Positions 30,302-40,187 are shown, counted from the stretch's first letter. The stretch: 55,946 nt of DNA from JAZPYZ01 sp045544455 (GCA_045544455.1 JAZPYZ010000007.1:1-55946); one strand, 5' to 3'. A program made the numbers and translations. Notes: a model not told the origin generated them from the letters alone.

Positions 30302-30591
30302 CGTTTTCCGTCCAACCGGTCGAACACCATGGTATACGCATCGCATCCGTTGTTCAACGCGCGATTGACGCGACTGATGGTGGCGGTGGACGCGCCGGTA
30401 ACCTCGACAATTTCGCTATATACCTTGCCGTCGTGCAACATCCGTGCGACCGCTAAGCGTTGTGCCAACGATTTCAGTTCGGGAATGGTACACAAATCCT
30501 CAAAAAAACGATAACATTCCTCTCGATCGTTCAGCGACAAAATCGCGTCGAACAACGCATCGGTATTCGCATTTTGTAGTTTTGGATTCAT
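30298..30591 (-). CDS. YerC/YecD-type TrpR-like DNA-binding protein
   Basis: The 97-aa protein has the TrpR-superfamily helical fold with a helix-turn-helix (YSEIVEVTGASTATISRVNRAL, about 58-79 with flanks). It begins with the family segment FFEDLCTIPELKSLAQRLAVARML. Members are small regulators of unknown ligand, often monocistronic in Bacillus. A GGGGGAT ribosome site precedes the start. It heads a three-gene minus-strand operon with the methyltransferase and hslO, and may regulate it. Confidence 0.85.
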   Translation of the reverse strand: MNPKLQNANTDALFDAILSLNDREECYRFFEDLCTIPELKSLAQRLAVARMLHDGKVYSEIVEVTGASTATISRVNRALNNGCDAYTMVFDRLDGKR

Positions 30592-30700
30592 ATAGGATCC
30601 CCCATTTTCTGTATTGATAACCGCGGTATTATTTTAACACAGTAAATCATAAAAGTAAAGTCGAAAAACAGGATGATGCCAAATTCGCCATTATTCACCC

Positions 30701-30729
30701 TTGCACACTTCCTGATTTTGGGGTATAAT
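30701..30729 (+). promoter_or_regulatory. Promoter of the phosphoglucomutase gene
   Basis: TTGCAC (30701-30706), 17-base spacer, TATAAT (30724-30729). The start of transcription falls after 30728, excluding the longer reading frame. Confidence 0.75.
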
Positions 30730-30772
30730 GAATGCAGAGCCCTATATTTCATACGAAGGACGAGGAATTATC

Positions 30773-32503
30773 ATGTTGAATGAACAAATGCGCGCCTCTT
30801 ATGAACGGTGGTTGGCAAGAGCTACCGAAGATGTGGATTTAGTGAAAGAACTCAACGATATCGCCCAAGACGAGGCGGCGTTGGAAGACCGTTTTTATCG
30901 CCAGTTGGCGTTTGGAACGGGCGGGTTGCGCGGCGTGATCGGCGCCGGTGACAACCGTATGAATATCTATACCGTGCGTCGTGCCACGCAAGGGTTGGCC
31001 GATTATTTGAATCTGCGGTATCCGCCGGATGCGATCAAGTCGGTGGCGATCTCGTTTGACTCGCGGATCAAGTCCGATTTATTTGCGTCGGAAGCGGCAC
31101 GCGTATTGGCGGCTAACGGCATTACGGTGTATATCTTTACCGAACTCAACCCCACGCCGGTATTATCGTTTGCCGTGCGCGAACTGGGATGCCAAGCCGG
31201 TATTATGGTGACGGCCAGCCACAACCCGTCGAAATATAACGGGTATAAATGCTACGGCGCGGACGGTTGCCAGATGACCGATCACGATGCCGATGAAGTG
31301 ACCGCTTGTATTCAGAAAGTGGATATCTTTGACGGCGTTAAGACGGTGGATTATGCGGCGGCGGTCAATGCCGGACAGATCCGCTTGTTGACCGATGCGT
31401 TGGTGGATGCGTTCTTGAAACGCGTAGCCGCGCAACAGATCAATCCGGGTATTTGTGTCGCGGCACCGTTGAAGGTGGTGTATACCCCTCTCAACGGAAC
31501 CGGTAACAAGCCGGTACGCGAAATCTTGAAACGGATCGGCGTTTCGGACGTGACGGTGGTACCGTCACAAGAGTTGCCGGACGGCAATTTCCCGACCGCC
31601 CCGTATCCGAACCCGGAAATTCGCGAAGCGTTTAACGAAGCGTTGAAACTCGCCGAAACGGTGAAACCCGACCTGTTGCTCGCGACCGATCCGGATAGCG
31701 ACCGCGTGGGTATTGCGGTGCGCAAAGATGACGATTATGTGCTGATGTCGGGCAACGAAGTAGGTTGCTTGTTGTTAGACTATATCCTCTCCTGCCGGAC
31801 GGCGCACGGCGACATGCCGGCCGATCCGATCGCGGTGAAAACCATTGTGTCGACCGAACTGGCCGCTAAAATCGCGACGTCCTATGGGTGCGACATTGTG
31901 AGCTTGCTGACCGGGTTTAAGTACATAGGCGAACAGATTACCAAACTCGAAGAGGTTGGGCAGACCGATCGGTATATCTTTGGATTTGAAGAAAGTTACG
32001 GCTATTTGGCCGGTTCTCACGTGCGCGACAAAGACGCGGTGGTCGCGGCGATGCTCATCTGCGAGATGGCGGCGTATTACCGGCAACAAGGCAAATCCTT
32101 GCTGGACGTGATGCAAGGGTTGTACGAGAAGTTCGGGTACTATGCACACATCACCCTCAACGTGGAAATGGAAGGCGCCGAGGGTATGGCAAACATGAGC
32201 CGGTTGATGGAATCCCTGCGGCAAACGCCGCCGACCGAAATTGCCGATCTGGCCGTGGTGGAAGTGGCGGATTACCTACAATCGGTGAAGGTGAACAAAA
32301 CCACCGGCGAATCGCAGGTGTTGACCTTGCCGAAATCCAACGTGTTGTCGTTTGCGTTGGAAAGCGGCGAACAGGTGATCGTGCGGCCGTCGGGTACCGA
32401 ACCGAAGATCAAAGCGTATATCACCGGTATCGGTGCGGATAAAGCGGCCGCCGATGCCAAAGCGCAATTGTTGGCGGATGCCGCGGCAAAACTGCTGAAA
32501 TAA
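30773..32503 (+). CDS. pgcA: Alpha-phosphoglucomutase / phosphomannomutase (PgcA-type)
   Basis: It interconverts glucose-1-phosphate and glucose-6-phosphate. The 576-aa protein has the four hexose-phosphate-mutase domains with the substrate-entry FGTGGLRG, the phosphoserine loop TASHNPSKYNGYK, the metal loop DPDSDRVG, the sugar loop GFEESYGY and the phosphate loop RPSGTEPKIK. The start at 30773 has a GGACGAGGA site and fits the promoter. It is transcribed alone. It would process the glucose-1-phosphate released by the phosphorylase at 45-47 kb. Confidence 0.95.
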   Translation: MLNEQMRASYERWLARATEDVDLVKELNDIAQDEAALEDRFYRQLAFGTGGLRGVIGAGDNRMNIYTVRRATQGLADYLNLRYPPDAIKSVAISFDSRIKSDLFASEAARVLAANGITVYIFTELNPTPVLSFAVRELGCQAGIMVTASHNPSKYNGYKCYGADGCQMTDHDADEVTACIQKVDIFDGVKTVDYAAAVNAGQIRLLTDALVDAFLKRVAAQQINPGICVAAPLKVVYTPLNGTGNKPVREILKRIGVSDVTVVPSQELPDGNFPTAPYPNPEIREAFNEALKLAETVKPDLLLATDPDSDRVGIAVRKDDDYVLMSGNEVGCLLLDYILSCRTAHGDMPADPIAVKTIVSTELAAKIATSYGCDIVSLLTGFKYIGEQITKLEEVGQTDRYIFGFEESYGYLAGSHVRDKDAVVAAMLICEMAAYYRQQGKSLLDVMQGLYEKFGYYAHITLNVEMEGAEGMANMSRLMESLRQTPPTEIADLAVVEVADYLQSVKVNKTTGESQVLTLPKSNVLSFALESGEQVIVRPSGTEPKIKAYITGIGADKAAADAKAQLLADAAAKLLK

Positions 32504-32515
32504 TCTATCGTTAAC

Positions 32516-32556
32516 AAAGCACCCCGTCCGATATGTTCGGACGGGGTGCTTTGTTT
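32516..32556. terminator. Bidirectional terminator
   Basis: A 16-bp perfect stem (32516-32531 with 32537-32552) separates pgcA from the convergent hydrolase gene. Confidence 0.88.
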
Positions 32557-32562
32557 TATCGT

Positions 32563-33510
32563 TTAGGTGTGCGGTAAACTGTGTTTTTCGAAAAAGGCAC
32601 GCAACGTGGCTTCGCAACGTTCCGGTTCGAGCAGGTAACTCATGCCGTGGTCGGCGTGTTCGACCAAAAGCAGTTGCTTTTTGCTTGTGCACGCAGCGTA
32701 ACTTTGCTCGGTCATATAACACGGAACAAACGCATCTTCCGTCCCGTGAATGAACAAGACGGGGATGGTGTTGGTTTTCAGTGCGTCAACAGCGGTGATC
32801 TCATTGAGTTGAAAGCCGCCAAGCGCACGACAATAGAGATTGATCAGCGGCATGATCAACCGCGCCGGCAGATGATAGTCTGTGCGAATGACCTTGGCGA
32901 TGATATCGTATCCGGAGGAATAGCCGCAATCGGCAGTGATACCGCACACATTTTCCGGCAACTTCAGCGAGGTGGCCATCAACACGGTGGCCGCGCCCAT
33001 CGAAAGCCCCGACATAAAGATGGATTCCTGTGTGCCGAACCGATCGTGCAGATACCACGTCCACGCGGCGCAATCGTGGCGTTCGAGCACGCCCATCCCG
33101 ATATAGCGACCGCCACTATGGCCGCAGGCTCGTTGATCGACCGCCAGGATGCGAAACCCACAAGCGCGGTACAACGAAAGCGCACAGGCAAAATCACGAA
33201 TCGGGGTTGCGCGGTAGCCGTGCATCAACAAAACGGTGCCGCGCGGAGATGGATGATCATACAACCGACCGAACAGCCGGATGCCGTCGACGGCGGTGAT
33301 CTCAACCGCTTCGAACGGTTCTGCCTGCCATTGTCTGGTGGCGGCGTTCATCATCGGGAAGAACGGGCCGTATTTTTTCTTGTAATGCGGTGTTTCGAGC
33401 AGGTCTTTGGTAGGACGGCGTACGAGCGCCACGTAAAACGCGATATAGCCGCCGAGAAGTACCAACGCCACGACAACCAATGCACCGAGAAGTATCGATA
33501 ACCAATCCAT
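32563..33510 (-). CDS. Membrane-anchored alpha/beta hydrolase
   Basis: The 315-aa protein has an N-terminal membrane helix (about 4-28) and an alpha/beta-hydrolase domain. The oxyanion strand reads TVLLMHGYRATP, the nucleophile elbow is GLSMGAAT (Ser), the acid is in FIHGTEDAFVP, and the general base is in HADHGMSY. All three triad residues are present. The start at 33510 follows AAGGGGG; the longer reading extends into the neighbour's promoter. Family relatives include YqiC/BAAT-like esterases and peptidases; the substrate is unknown. Confidence 0.85.
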   Translation of the reverse strand: MDWLSILLGALVVVALVLLGGYIAFYVALVRRPTKDLLETPHYKKKYGPFFPMMNAATRQWQAEPFEAVEITAVDGIRLFGRLYDHPSPRGTVLLMHGYRATPIRDFACALSLYRACGFRILAVDQRACGHSGGRYIGMGVLERHDCAAWTWYLHDRFGTQESIFMSGLSMGAATVLMATSLKLPENVCGITADCGYSSGYDIIAKVIRTDYHLPARLIMPLINLYCRALGGFQLNEITAVDALKTNTIPVLFIHGTEDAFVPCYMTEQSYAACTSKKQLLLVEHADHGMSYLLEPERCEATLRAFFEKHSLPHT

Positions 33511-33585
33511 ACGTCGTCCCCCTTTCTTGTGTATAGTATACCACAAATACGGCCGATTTTCAATGTGAACTAAAAAAGATGCGGC

Positions 33586-33614
33586 TTGAATTTTGAAGGG
33601 TAACATGGTACACT
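33586..33614 (+). promoter_or_regulatory. Promoter of the acyltransferase-3 gene
   Basis: TTGAAT (33586-33591), 17-base spacer, TACACT (33609-33614). It favours the GTG start at 33648. Confidence 0.55.
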
Positions 33615-33647
33615 GTGGACAGAAACCGACATAAGAAGGTGTCTTGT

Positions 33648-34721
33648 GTGAAGCGAAACGGCAAAGTGGAACTGTTGCGATTTATCTTTATGATCGCGGT
33701 GTTGTTTTATCATCTGAACAAAGATTATTTTGACGGGAACCTGGTGTTTGAACTGTTCGGCCTGAAATGGTCCTTTTTTGATCACGGGCGAAACGGCGTG
33801 GAGTTCTTTTTGTTGGTAACCGGATGGTTGACCGCCAAAAGCGTGTGGAGCAAGCAACAGCAACCGACCACGGTATCGGTGTGGCAGGATACGGTATCGT
33901 TTTTATACAAAAAGATCGACTCGTTTTTTCTGCCGCATATCCTGTTGATGGGCGTAACCATCGTGGCGGCGTTCTTCATTTACGCCGATCCGTTTACCTA
34001 TATTCTTGACCGGTTGCCGAGTCTGCTGTTCTTACAACGCACCGGTTTGAGCGAAGCGAGTTTTGCGAGCGTGGAATGGTATTTGGCTTCGATGTTGTTG
34101 GCGTTGGCGGTGGTGTATCCGCTATTGAAAAAATGGTACGAATTCACCACCTTGTGGCTCGCGCCGATCGGCGGCAGTTTGTTGATCGGGTATTTGACGA
34201 TGATCCACGGAAACCTGCCGGGCGACACCTCGTTTTACGCGGTATCGTACGGGTGCAATCTGCGCGCGATCGCGGTGTTGCTGATGGGGGTGTTTGCGTT
34301 CCGGGTGTCGCAGTATTTGCGGGAACGCCCCTTTACCAAGGCGCAAAAGATCGGGTTGTGCGTGTTGGAAAACGTATTGTGGATCGTATCGTTGTTGTAC
34401 TTGGTATCGACCTTGCGGTTCAAATACGAAGGGTATATCGTGTATACCATGGCGGCCGCGTTGGCGATCACCTTTAGCCGCGACGTAACCGCGCCGGTTT
34501 ACAATAACCGCTTGGTGGCGTATCTCGGCCGGATCAGTTTGACAGTGTATCTGAGTCAAAATTTGGCCAGGCGGTTGGTGCTGGCGTATGGCGACGGGTT
34601 AAACGACGTAGCCAAGGTCTTGATCACGACGGTCGCCTCGATGGCGATGGGCATGTTGTTGGATGGATTACTGGTTTGGCGCAACAAACGCCGCGCACGA
34701 AAACATGCCGCAAATCCATAA
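33648..34721 (+). CDS. Acyltransferase-3 family integral membrane protein
   Basis: Acyltransferase-3 (OafA/NodX-type) proteins acetylate cell-surface sugars. The 357-aa protein has about ten membrane helices. Its first helix begins VELLRFIFMIAVLFYHL, with the conserved R and H of the family, and the second region has GVEFFLLVTGWL. The start used is GTG 33648, eight bases after AGAAGG; an earlier GTG at 33615 coincides with the promoter -10 and would not be transcribed. It is a single gene closed by a strong terminator. The acceptor polymer is not known. Confidence 0.85.
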   Translation: MKRNGKVELLRFIFMIAVLFYHLNKDYFDGNLVFELFGLKWSFFDHGRNGVEFFLLVTGWLTAKSVWSKQQQPTTVSVWQDTVSFLYKKIDSFFLPHILLMGVTIVAAFFIYADPFTYILDRLPSLLFLQRTGLSEASFASVEWYLASMLLALAVVYPLLKKWYEFTTLWLAPIGGSLLIGYLTMIHGNLPGDTSFYAVSYGCNLRAIAVLLMGVFAFRVSQYLRERPFTKAQKIGLCVLENVLWIVSLLYLVSTLRFKYEGYIVYTMAAALAITFSRDVTAPVYNNRLVAYLGRISLTVYLSQNLARRLVLAYGDGLNDVAKVLITTVASMAMGMLLDGLLVWRNKRRARKHAANP

Positions 34722-34735
34722 AAAGAGGATATAGA

Positions 34736-34768
34736 AAAAGCGCGATGCATCCGCATCGCGCTTTTCTT
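34736..34768. terminator. Bidirectional terminator
   Basis: A 13-bp perfect stem (34736-34748 with 34753-34765), loop ATCC and T-runs on both strands, between convergent genes. Confidence 0.88.
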
Positions 34769-34769
34769 A

Positions 34770-37700
34770 TTAGTCTTCCAAGAGTTCTATGGTGGGAGGT
34801 TCTAACAGACCAAGGTTGACGAGAATATAGTCCGCGCTGTAGGTAGACTCCTTCCCTTTCCATTCGATCAAATTATAGGCCGAAGTCGGCGGCGCGGTAT
34901 AACCGGGGAACCATTCGGCCTCGCCGTACCAACTGCTGGGTTTGGCATTGTGTATCCGGCCGAAGGTGTTTTCGCGGTGACCGTAGCAGACGAGTTCCAC
35001 CGTGTGTGTGCCAGCCGACACCGCAACGGTGACGGCATACGGTGCGGTGAAGATCGCGCCAACGTCTTGACCGTCGACAAACACGCGAACCAAACCGCCC
35101 GCATACGACGGCGTGACGATACGCAGATCACCTGCCGCGGTATCGACCGCCAACGTATATCGCAGGTTTCCACCGTAGAACGGCAATCCTTGTGCAACGA
35201 CCGAACCAAACGTGCGCGTGACGGTGGGGGCGATTATGCGTGCATCGTGACCGGTCAGCGCAACGTCAAAGTCGCCGATGAGCAACATATTCTCAATCAG
35301 ATACGCCCGACCGAACGGCACGGTGACCTCGAACACGTTGTCACCAACCGATAAGGTAAACGGCGCCGTTTTGACAAGTTCGGAATCGACAAACCATCCG
35401 TCCGGGGCGATATCCAGCGCCGTTCCGTTTAAAGTAGCGGAGAGCGCCTCCTCATAACACAGACGGACCGATGCCGCGATTTCGGACCGGACCGTAAACC
35501 GCAAGGCAACGGTGGAGTCGGGCCCTTGCGGCAAACACCACGGGCGCAGATCCGTTGTCAAACGTTCGGGGAATCCACGGAAAACGCGTAGCCGCCGCGC
35601 GGCATCCAGCAAATCGACACCGCATTGCCACTCTCCGCCTTGTGGGCATATATCTACCATGTCGATGAGATAGACGTTTTCTTCATCGCGAGTAACCGAA
35701 ACCGCGGTTGGCACCGGCCGCGGTTTAACCGTTTTGGGGGCGACGGCGGTGATGCGTGACGGTTCCGTGGGCGCGGTGTAACGAATGAGTAAACTATCGG
35801 CATCGTACACGGTAGCGGTGATGCTGGTTTTATCGTTTTGCACGGTGTAATCGATATCGCGCACGTCGCCGGTGGCGGTATCATACAGATACGGGGTATG
35901 TTCGCCGTTGACCGTGACGGTAACGGTGACCGGTTCCCAATCGGCGCCTTTTTTGCCGCGATGTGCGACAAACAACCATTGTTCGGCCCCATCGGCGCGC
36001 AGTTGATACAACAGATTGTCGACCTGTGTGCCGTTTTCATCGGTAATCGATACGGTACGAAGCGGTTCCAACGCGGCGAGCAATGCGTCGTTGACACCGT
36101 TGGTATAGATGGCGGGAATGTGCGAGGCGGCATCGTTCAGCAACCCATCGATATGGGTGGGGGCGGCATCGGTGAAGATGACCTTGCCACCGCGTTTGGC
36201 AAAACGAGTAAGCCGTTCGACCGTGGTGGCGCGCAAGGTCAGGCATTTCGGCACAATGACCACATCATAGGTCATCTCGCCCACCGCAAAGCCGCTTTCG
36301 GTTTCGCGGTAAAGGGTGGGAAGTTGTTCTTCGCAGATGTAGTCCATGTCGAGATGATGGCCGAGCAAAAAATGCGTCAATCCGCCGAAATGTTTATCCA
36401 TCGCGGTAATGCCGTTATACGAATCGGCGGTGCGCGGACCGTGGAGTAACCACACGCTTTCGATCGGGTGAATGATCGCGATACGGGATACCGGTTTGCC
36501 ACGCGTGAGCGCGGTATTGATGCGAGCGAAGTGGTCTTCGATGAGGTTGTATTCGCGCCACCACGGCGATTGCGGACCGATGGGGGCCGGATAATCGCGT
36601 TTGCCCTCCCCCTTCATCGACAACCACGCCAGATGCGGCACGCGCAATGTGACACCGAGAGCGGCCTGCCAATCGCCATGGACTTTATAGGCGTGGAAAT
36701 CGGTATTCCAACCGGTGACGCCGTACAGTTCCGACATCATGGCATCTCGACCGTATTGGTGGACCGCCGACTGAACTTGTTTGGCGGTGACCGGCAGATA
36801 ATCGTTTTTCAACACGTCCAAACCCGGGATATCGAATGCGCGGTAGCACCGCATCATCTCGCCGGTGGTTTTGGTTTGAGACGCGAGGGTATCTTCGTGC
36901 AAGAGGTGGCCCGTGAAGCGGATACCAAATCGAGTGCAGTATGCCTGATAGGTATCCATATACGCGGCGGCAAATCGGTCGGTGAGGTGGTCATAGTACC
37001 GATACCGTGCGACGGAATAGCCGTTCGGCAAGTCGTACCACAGTTCGGGCAGATGATCGAGCAGGTCAAACCCGTACGCGGCGCGGAAAGTTTCGTCGAA
37101 ATCGGCGGTCCAGCCGTAGCCGACGCGCGTATCTTTCTCACCGGGATGCGGTTCGTCGGTGAAGATGGCCGGGACGGTGTTCCCAAACTCTTCTCCGATG
37201 AAGTTGCCATACGCGCCTAAGGTGAGATCCAAAAACGCCTCGATGGCTTCTTGATTCATCGTGTCGACGTAAGTGTTGCCGTTAAAACGGCCGTCGGTTG
37301 CCCACGTTTCGCAGATGGCGTAGCGGCGAACATATCCGCTGGGAATCGCATCGGTGGGACACACGCGCCGGTAATCGACCAGGATGTCGTTGTGGAACTG
37401 AAGATCATATACCGCAACAAGATACGGCGTGCCGTTTTGAATAGCAAGTGCTTTATCCTGCAGGTCGGCCGGGGTGGTTTCACGCAAATCGACGCGGCGT
37501 TTGCGAAAACGCGGATCAGCCGTAACCAAACCGCCGACCACCCCCGACGGATAGCGGTCCTCGTCGTACAACCACAGTTTCATATCGTTGTCTTTGGCTT
37601 TATCGACACACGCGCGAACAGCGTGGTTGAATTCGTCTCCTAAATATTCGGTTGCAAGTCCCACTCTGGGATGCGGAAATGCGCCACCATAGCCCATCTC

Positions 37701-37844
37701 TTTAAAACAATCGAGTTGGCGAAGCAGTTCGGTTTCGTTGAGTTTGGTGTTCCACGCCCAAAACGGTGCCGCGCGGTAGACGGCTGTGGGGTTGCGGAAC
37801 AACGCATCGTCAAACGATGCCGGGTTGGGATATAATCGTTTCAT
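34770..37844 (-). CDS. GH106-like glycoside hydrolase (alpha-L-rhamnosidase type)
   Basis: GH106 enzymes release L-rhamnose from plant polysaccharides. The 1024-aa protein opens with AAPFWAWNTKLNETELLRQL, has a TIM-barrel region with YDEDRYPSG, GNTVPAIFTDEPHPGEKD (candidate acid) and FTGHLLHEDTLASQT, then beta-sandwich regions. A galactose-binding-like C-terminal domain (VRVFVDGQDVGAIF, GHRENTFGRIHN) matches GH106 layout. There is no signal peptide, so it is probably cytoplasmic. Family assignment rests on domain order rather than a proven catalytic pair, and a related uncharacterised hydrolase family is possible. It is divergent from an AraC regulator, and rhaM lies at 12.8 kb. Confidence 0.78.
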   Translation of the reverse strand: MKRLYPNPASFDDALFRNPTAVYRAAPFWAWNTKLNETELLRQLDCFKEMGYGGAFPHPRVGLATEYLGDEFNHAVRACVDKAKDNDMKLWLYDEDRYPSGVVGGLVTADPRFRKRRVDLRETTPADLQDKALAIQNGTPYLVAVYDLQFHNDILVDYRRVCPTDAIPSGYVRRYAICETWATDGRFNGNTYVDTMNQEAIEAFLDLTLGAYGNFIGEEFGNTVPAIFTDEPHPGEKDTRVGYGWTADFDETFRAAYGFDLLDHLPELWYDLPNGYSVARYRYYDHLTDRFAAAYMDTYQAYCTRFGIRFTGHLLHEDTLASQTKTTGEMMRCYRAFDIPGLDVLKNDYLPVTAKQVQSAVHQYGRDAMMSELYGVTGWNTDFHAYKVHGDWQAALGVTLRVPHLAWLSMKGEGKRDYPAPIGPQSPWWREYNLIEDHFARINTALTRGKPVSRIAIIHPIESVWLLHGPRTADSYNGITAMDKHFGGLTHFLLGHHLDMDYICEEQLPTLYRETESGFAVGEMTYDVVIVPKCLTLRATTVERLTRFAKRGGKVIFTDAAPTHIDGLLNDAASHIPAIYTNGVNDALLAALEPLRTVSITDENGTQVDNLLYQLRADGAEQWLFVAHRGKKGADWEPVTVTVTVNGEHTPYLYDTATGDVRDIDYTVQNDKTSITATVYDADSLLIRYTAPTEPSRITAVAPKTVKPRPVPTAVSVTRDEENVYLIDMVDICPQGGEWQCGVDLLDAARRLRVFRGFPERLTTDLRPWCLPQGPDSTVALRFTVRSEIAASVRLCYEEALSATLNGTALDIAPDGWFVDSELVKTAPFTLSVGDNVFEVTVPFGRAYLIENMLLIGDFDVALTGHDARIIAPTVTRTFGSVVAQGLPFYGGNLRYTLAVDTAAGDLRIVTPSYAGGLVRVFVDGQDVGAIFTAPYAVTVAVSAGTHTVELVCYGHRENTFGRIHNAKPSSWYGEAEWFPGYTAPPTSAYNLIEWKGKESTYSADYILVNLGLLEPPTIELLED

Positions 37845-37859
37845 CTGACAACACCTCTC

Positions 37860-37896
37860 TTGACTTTATTATATAAAACGTGTCATAATAAAACAA
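37860..37896. promoter_or_regulatory. Overlapping divergent promoters with an 8-bp inverted repeat
   Basis: Minus promoter for the GH106-like gene: TTGTTT (37891-37896), 17-base spacer, TATAAT (37868-37873). Plus promoter for the AraC gene: TTGACT (37860-37865), 18-base spacer, CATAAT (37884-37889). An inverted repeat TTTATTAT / ATAATAAA (37865-37872 and 37885-37892) overlaps both. Confidence 0.6.
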
Positions 37897-37931
37897 CGGT
37901 ATTTTTTAACGAATTATGGGGTGTTTTTAAC

Positions 37932-38765
37932 TTGAAACCGGAATACGTACAACAGTTGTTGAACAATCAATTTCAGATCCACACGCCGACGGGTCCGTCC
38001 ACCAAACCGCACACACATTCGTTCCTGGAACTGGCGTATATCGCCAAGGGACAGGGTGTGCACGTGTTTGACGAGGTGGAAACACCGGTGAAGAAAGGTG
38101 ATTATTTTATCGTGGATTTCGGGGTGACGCACACCTACGACGGACAACCCGATATGCAGGTGATCAACCTGTTGTTTTTGCCGGCGTATATTGACAACAC
38201 GCTACGCGATTGCCGATCGTTTCAGACGGTGCTGAATAATTACCTCATTCGGTTTTCGCCGGATATGTTGCCGAAAGCGCCCACCAACCGTATCTTTCAC
38301 GATGACGGGACGGTACTGTCGCTGCTGAATAAGATCGAAGAGGAACAGACGCGCGCGTTGCCGGGGTTTCGCGAGGTGGTGCGGTGTGATCTGATCAAGA
38401 TCATTTTGTTGACGATGCGGCAGATCTGTTTTGATCAACCGAAAGAGGATGCGGCGGCGCAGATCATTCTGCGCGAGATCGCCGCCCATCCGGCCGAGCC
38501 GGTTTCACTATCGACGGTGGCGGAAAATCTGCACGTGTCGGTGGCGTATATCAGTCGGCGGTTTAAAGAACAGACCGGTAAAACCTTTACCGAGGCGGTG
38601 CGACAAGCGCGGGTGGAAAGTGCTTGCCGGTTGTTGGCAAACAGTGATAAAAAAGTGACCGAAGTAGCGGAATTGTGCGGATATAAGGACGTGAAATCGT
38701 TTTATGGGGCGTTTCGGGAATGCACCGGCATGACGCCTTGTGCTTACCGCAAATCCGCTAAATAA
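37932..38765 (+). CDS. AraC-family transcriptional regulator
   Basis: The 277-aa protein has an N-terminal cupin sensor domain (KPHTHSFLELAYIAKG and VKKGDYFIVDFGVTHTY) and a C-terminal AraC DNA-binding domain. That domain has the first HTH LSTVAENLHVSVAYISRRFK and the second in VTEVAELCGYKDVKSFYGAF, followed by the GMTPCAYR signature. A TTG at 37932 is used as start because GGGGTG lies eight bases upstream; the earlier TTG at 37860 is the promoter -35. It probably activates the divergent GH106-like gene in response to a sugar, an inference from position and family. Confidence 0.88.
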   Translation: MKPEYVQQLLNNQFQIHTPTGPSTKPHTHSFLELAYIAKGQGVHVFDEVETPVKKGDYFIVDFGVTHTYDGQPDMQVINLLFLPAYIDNTLRDCRSFQTVLNNYLIRFSPDMLPKAPTNRIFHDDGTVLSLLNKIEEEQTRALPGFREVVRCDLIKIILLTMRQICFDQPKEDAAAQIILREIAAHPAEPVSLSTVAENLHVSVAYISRRFKEQTGKTFTEAVRQARVESACRLLANSDKKVTEVAELCGYKDVKSFYGAFRECTGMTPCAYRKSAK

Positions 38766-38803
38766 CAAAAGCCGTTCTGACAGATTGTCAGAACGGCTTT
38801 TGT
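38766..38803. terminator. Bidirectional terminator
   Basis: A 17-bp perfect stem (38766-38782 with 38786-38802), loop GAT and T-run, between the convergent AraC and MATE genes. Confidence 0.9.
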
Positions 38804-38810
38804 GAAACCA

Positions 38811-40187
38811 TTACGTAAGGACCGCTTGTGTTTGGACGCGGCGTTGCAAACGGCGGTTACAGACAAGAAAGGCGATGCCGATCGTAACGGCATTAAATAA
38901 AAACGAGGCCGGGTAACACAAATACAGGGCCGCCAGTGAATCCGGATGACTGCCGAACACCAGCAAAATCCACATCAGTTGTATCCCCACACTACCGATA
39001 CAGGATAGCACAGTGGGTAACAACGAATATCCCATGCCGCGCAACGAACCGACCTGCACTTCGGACAGGCCGTATAAGAACAGAAAACAACCGTGCCAGG
39101 ACATGCGCGACAGACCGGCTTGGATGACCAACGGATCAGTATTATACAACCGAAGCAGGACCGGACCGCACAGATACGCGAGCACGCCGGCGAGGCCAAA
39201 CGCCACCACCAACAACGAGCAGGTGCGGTTGATTTTGCCGACACGGTGGTAGTTTTGAGCACCGATGTTTTGGCTGGTGAAGGTCATGTTCGCTTGGTTG
39301 AAGGCCGCCATCGCCACGTTGATAAACCCTTCGATGTTGGCGGCGGCGACGTTGCCGGCACCGACATACGACGGGAAGGTGTTGAGCGAGGCTTGCACAA
39401 AGATGTTGGAAATGTTGTATACGATCGATTGGATCATACTGGGGATCCCGATCGCGAGAATTTGTTTGAGTTTATCCGCATACAGACGGATCTCTTTGAG
39501 ATACAGTTTGTGCATACCCTCGGTATGCATCAACGACCATATTCCGAGCAACAACGAGACCGCTTCGGCGATGAGAGTGGATAATGCCACACCGTCAACG
39601 CCCATACCGAACCCGATGACAAACCACAGGTTAAAGACGACGTTAAGCAGGCCGGTGATACCGAGAATAAAGAGCGGACGGGTGGTATTGCCGGCGGCGC
39701 GGAAGATCGCCGCGACAAAAGAAAACGGCATTGCCACCAGTTGGCCCACCATACGAATGCGCATATAGAGGATCGCATCGTGCATGGCGTCGGCCGGGGT
39801 GCCCATCAGGTGCATCAACGGATCGGCGAGCACGAGACCGAGAAGCGCGATGAGCGCACCGGCTAAAAAGCCGGTACACAAGGCGGTGTGGACGGTTTCG
39901 AACACCGAACGACGGTCATCCGCCCCGATATAGTGCGCAACCTTGACGCTGATCCCGACCGAAAGGCCGGTACCGATGTTGAGCAAAATGCCCGATACGG
40001 GGGCGGCCGCGCCAACGGCCGACAAGGCGACCGCGCCGTTAGGGGCGAACTGACCGACCACCATCATATCGGCGGCGTTATACATCAAACTTAAAAAACT
40101 GGTGAGCATCAACGGTATGGCATATCTCACCAAGTTCGGGGTGAGTGCTCCTTGACACATATCTATCCGGTGTTGTCGTCTGATCAT
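38811..40187 (-). CDS. MATE-family multidrug/Na+ (or H+) antiporter
   Basis: MATE exporters expel cationic drugs and toxins using ion gradients. The 458-aa protein has twelve predicted membrane helices in two related halves. The DinF/NorM-like segments are PLMLTSFLSLMYNAADMMVVGQF near the N terminus (helix 1, with the conserved D) and GIPSMIQSIVYNISNIF in the second half. The start at 40187 follows AGGAGAGGTG. It has a strong promoter. Substrates are unknown. Confidence 0.9.
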   Translation of the reverse strand: MIRRQHRIDMCQGALTPNLVRYAIPLMLTSFLSLMYNAADMMVVGQFAPNGAVALSAVGAAAPVSGILLNIGTGLSVGISVKVAHYIGADDRRSVFETVHTALCTGFLAGALIALLGLVLADPLMHLMGTPADAMHDAILYMRIRMVGQLVAMPFSFVAAIFRAAGNTTRPLFILGITGLLNVVFNLWFVIGFGMGVDGVALSTLIAEAVSLLLGIWSLMHTEGMHKLYLKEIRLYADKLKQILAIGIPSMIQSIVYNISNIFVQASLNTFPSYVGAGNVAAANIEGFINVAMAAFNQANMTFTSQNIGAQNYHRVGKINRTCSLLVVAFGLAGVLAYLCGPVLLRLYNTDPLVIQAGLSRMSWHGCFLFLYGLSEVQVGSLRGMGYSLLPTVLSCIGSVGIQLMWILLVFGSHPDSLAALYLCYPASFLFNAVTIGIAFLVCNRRLQRRVQTQAVLT

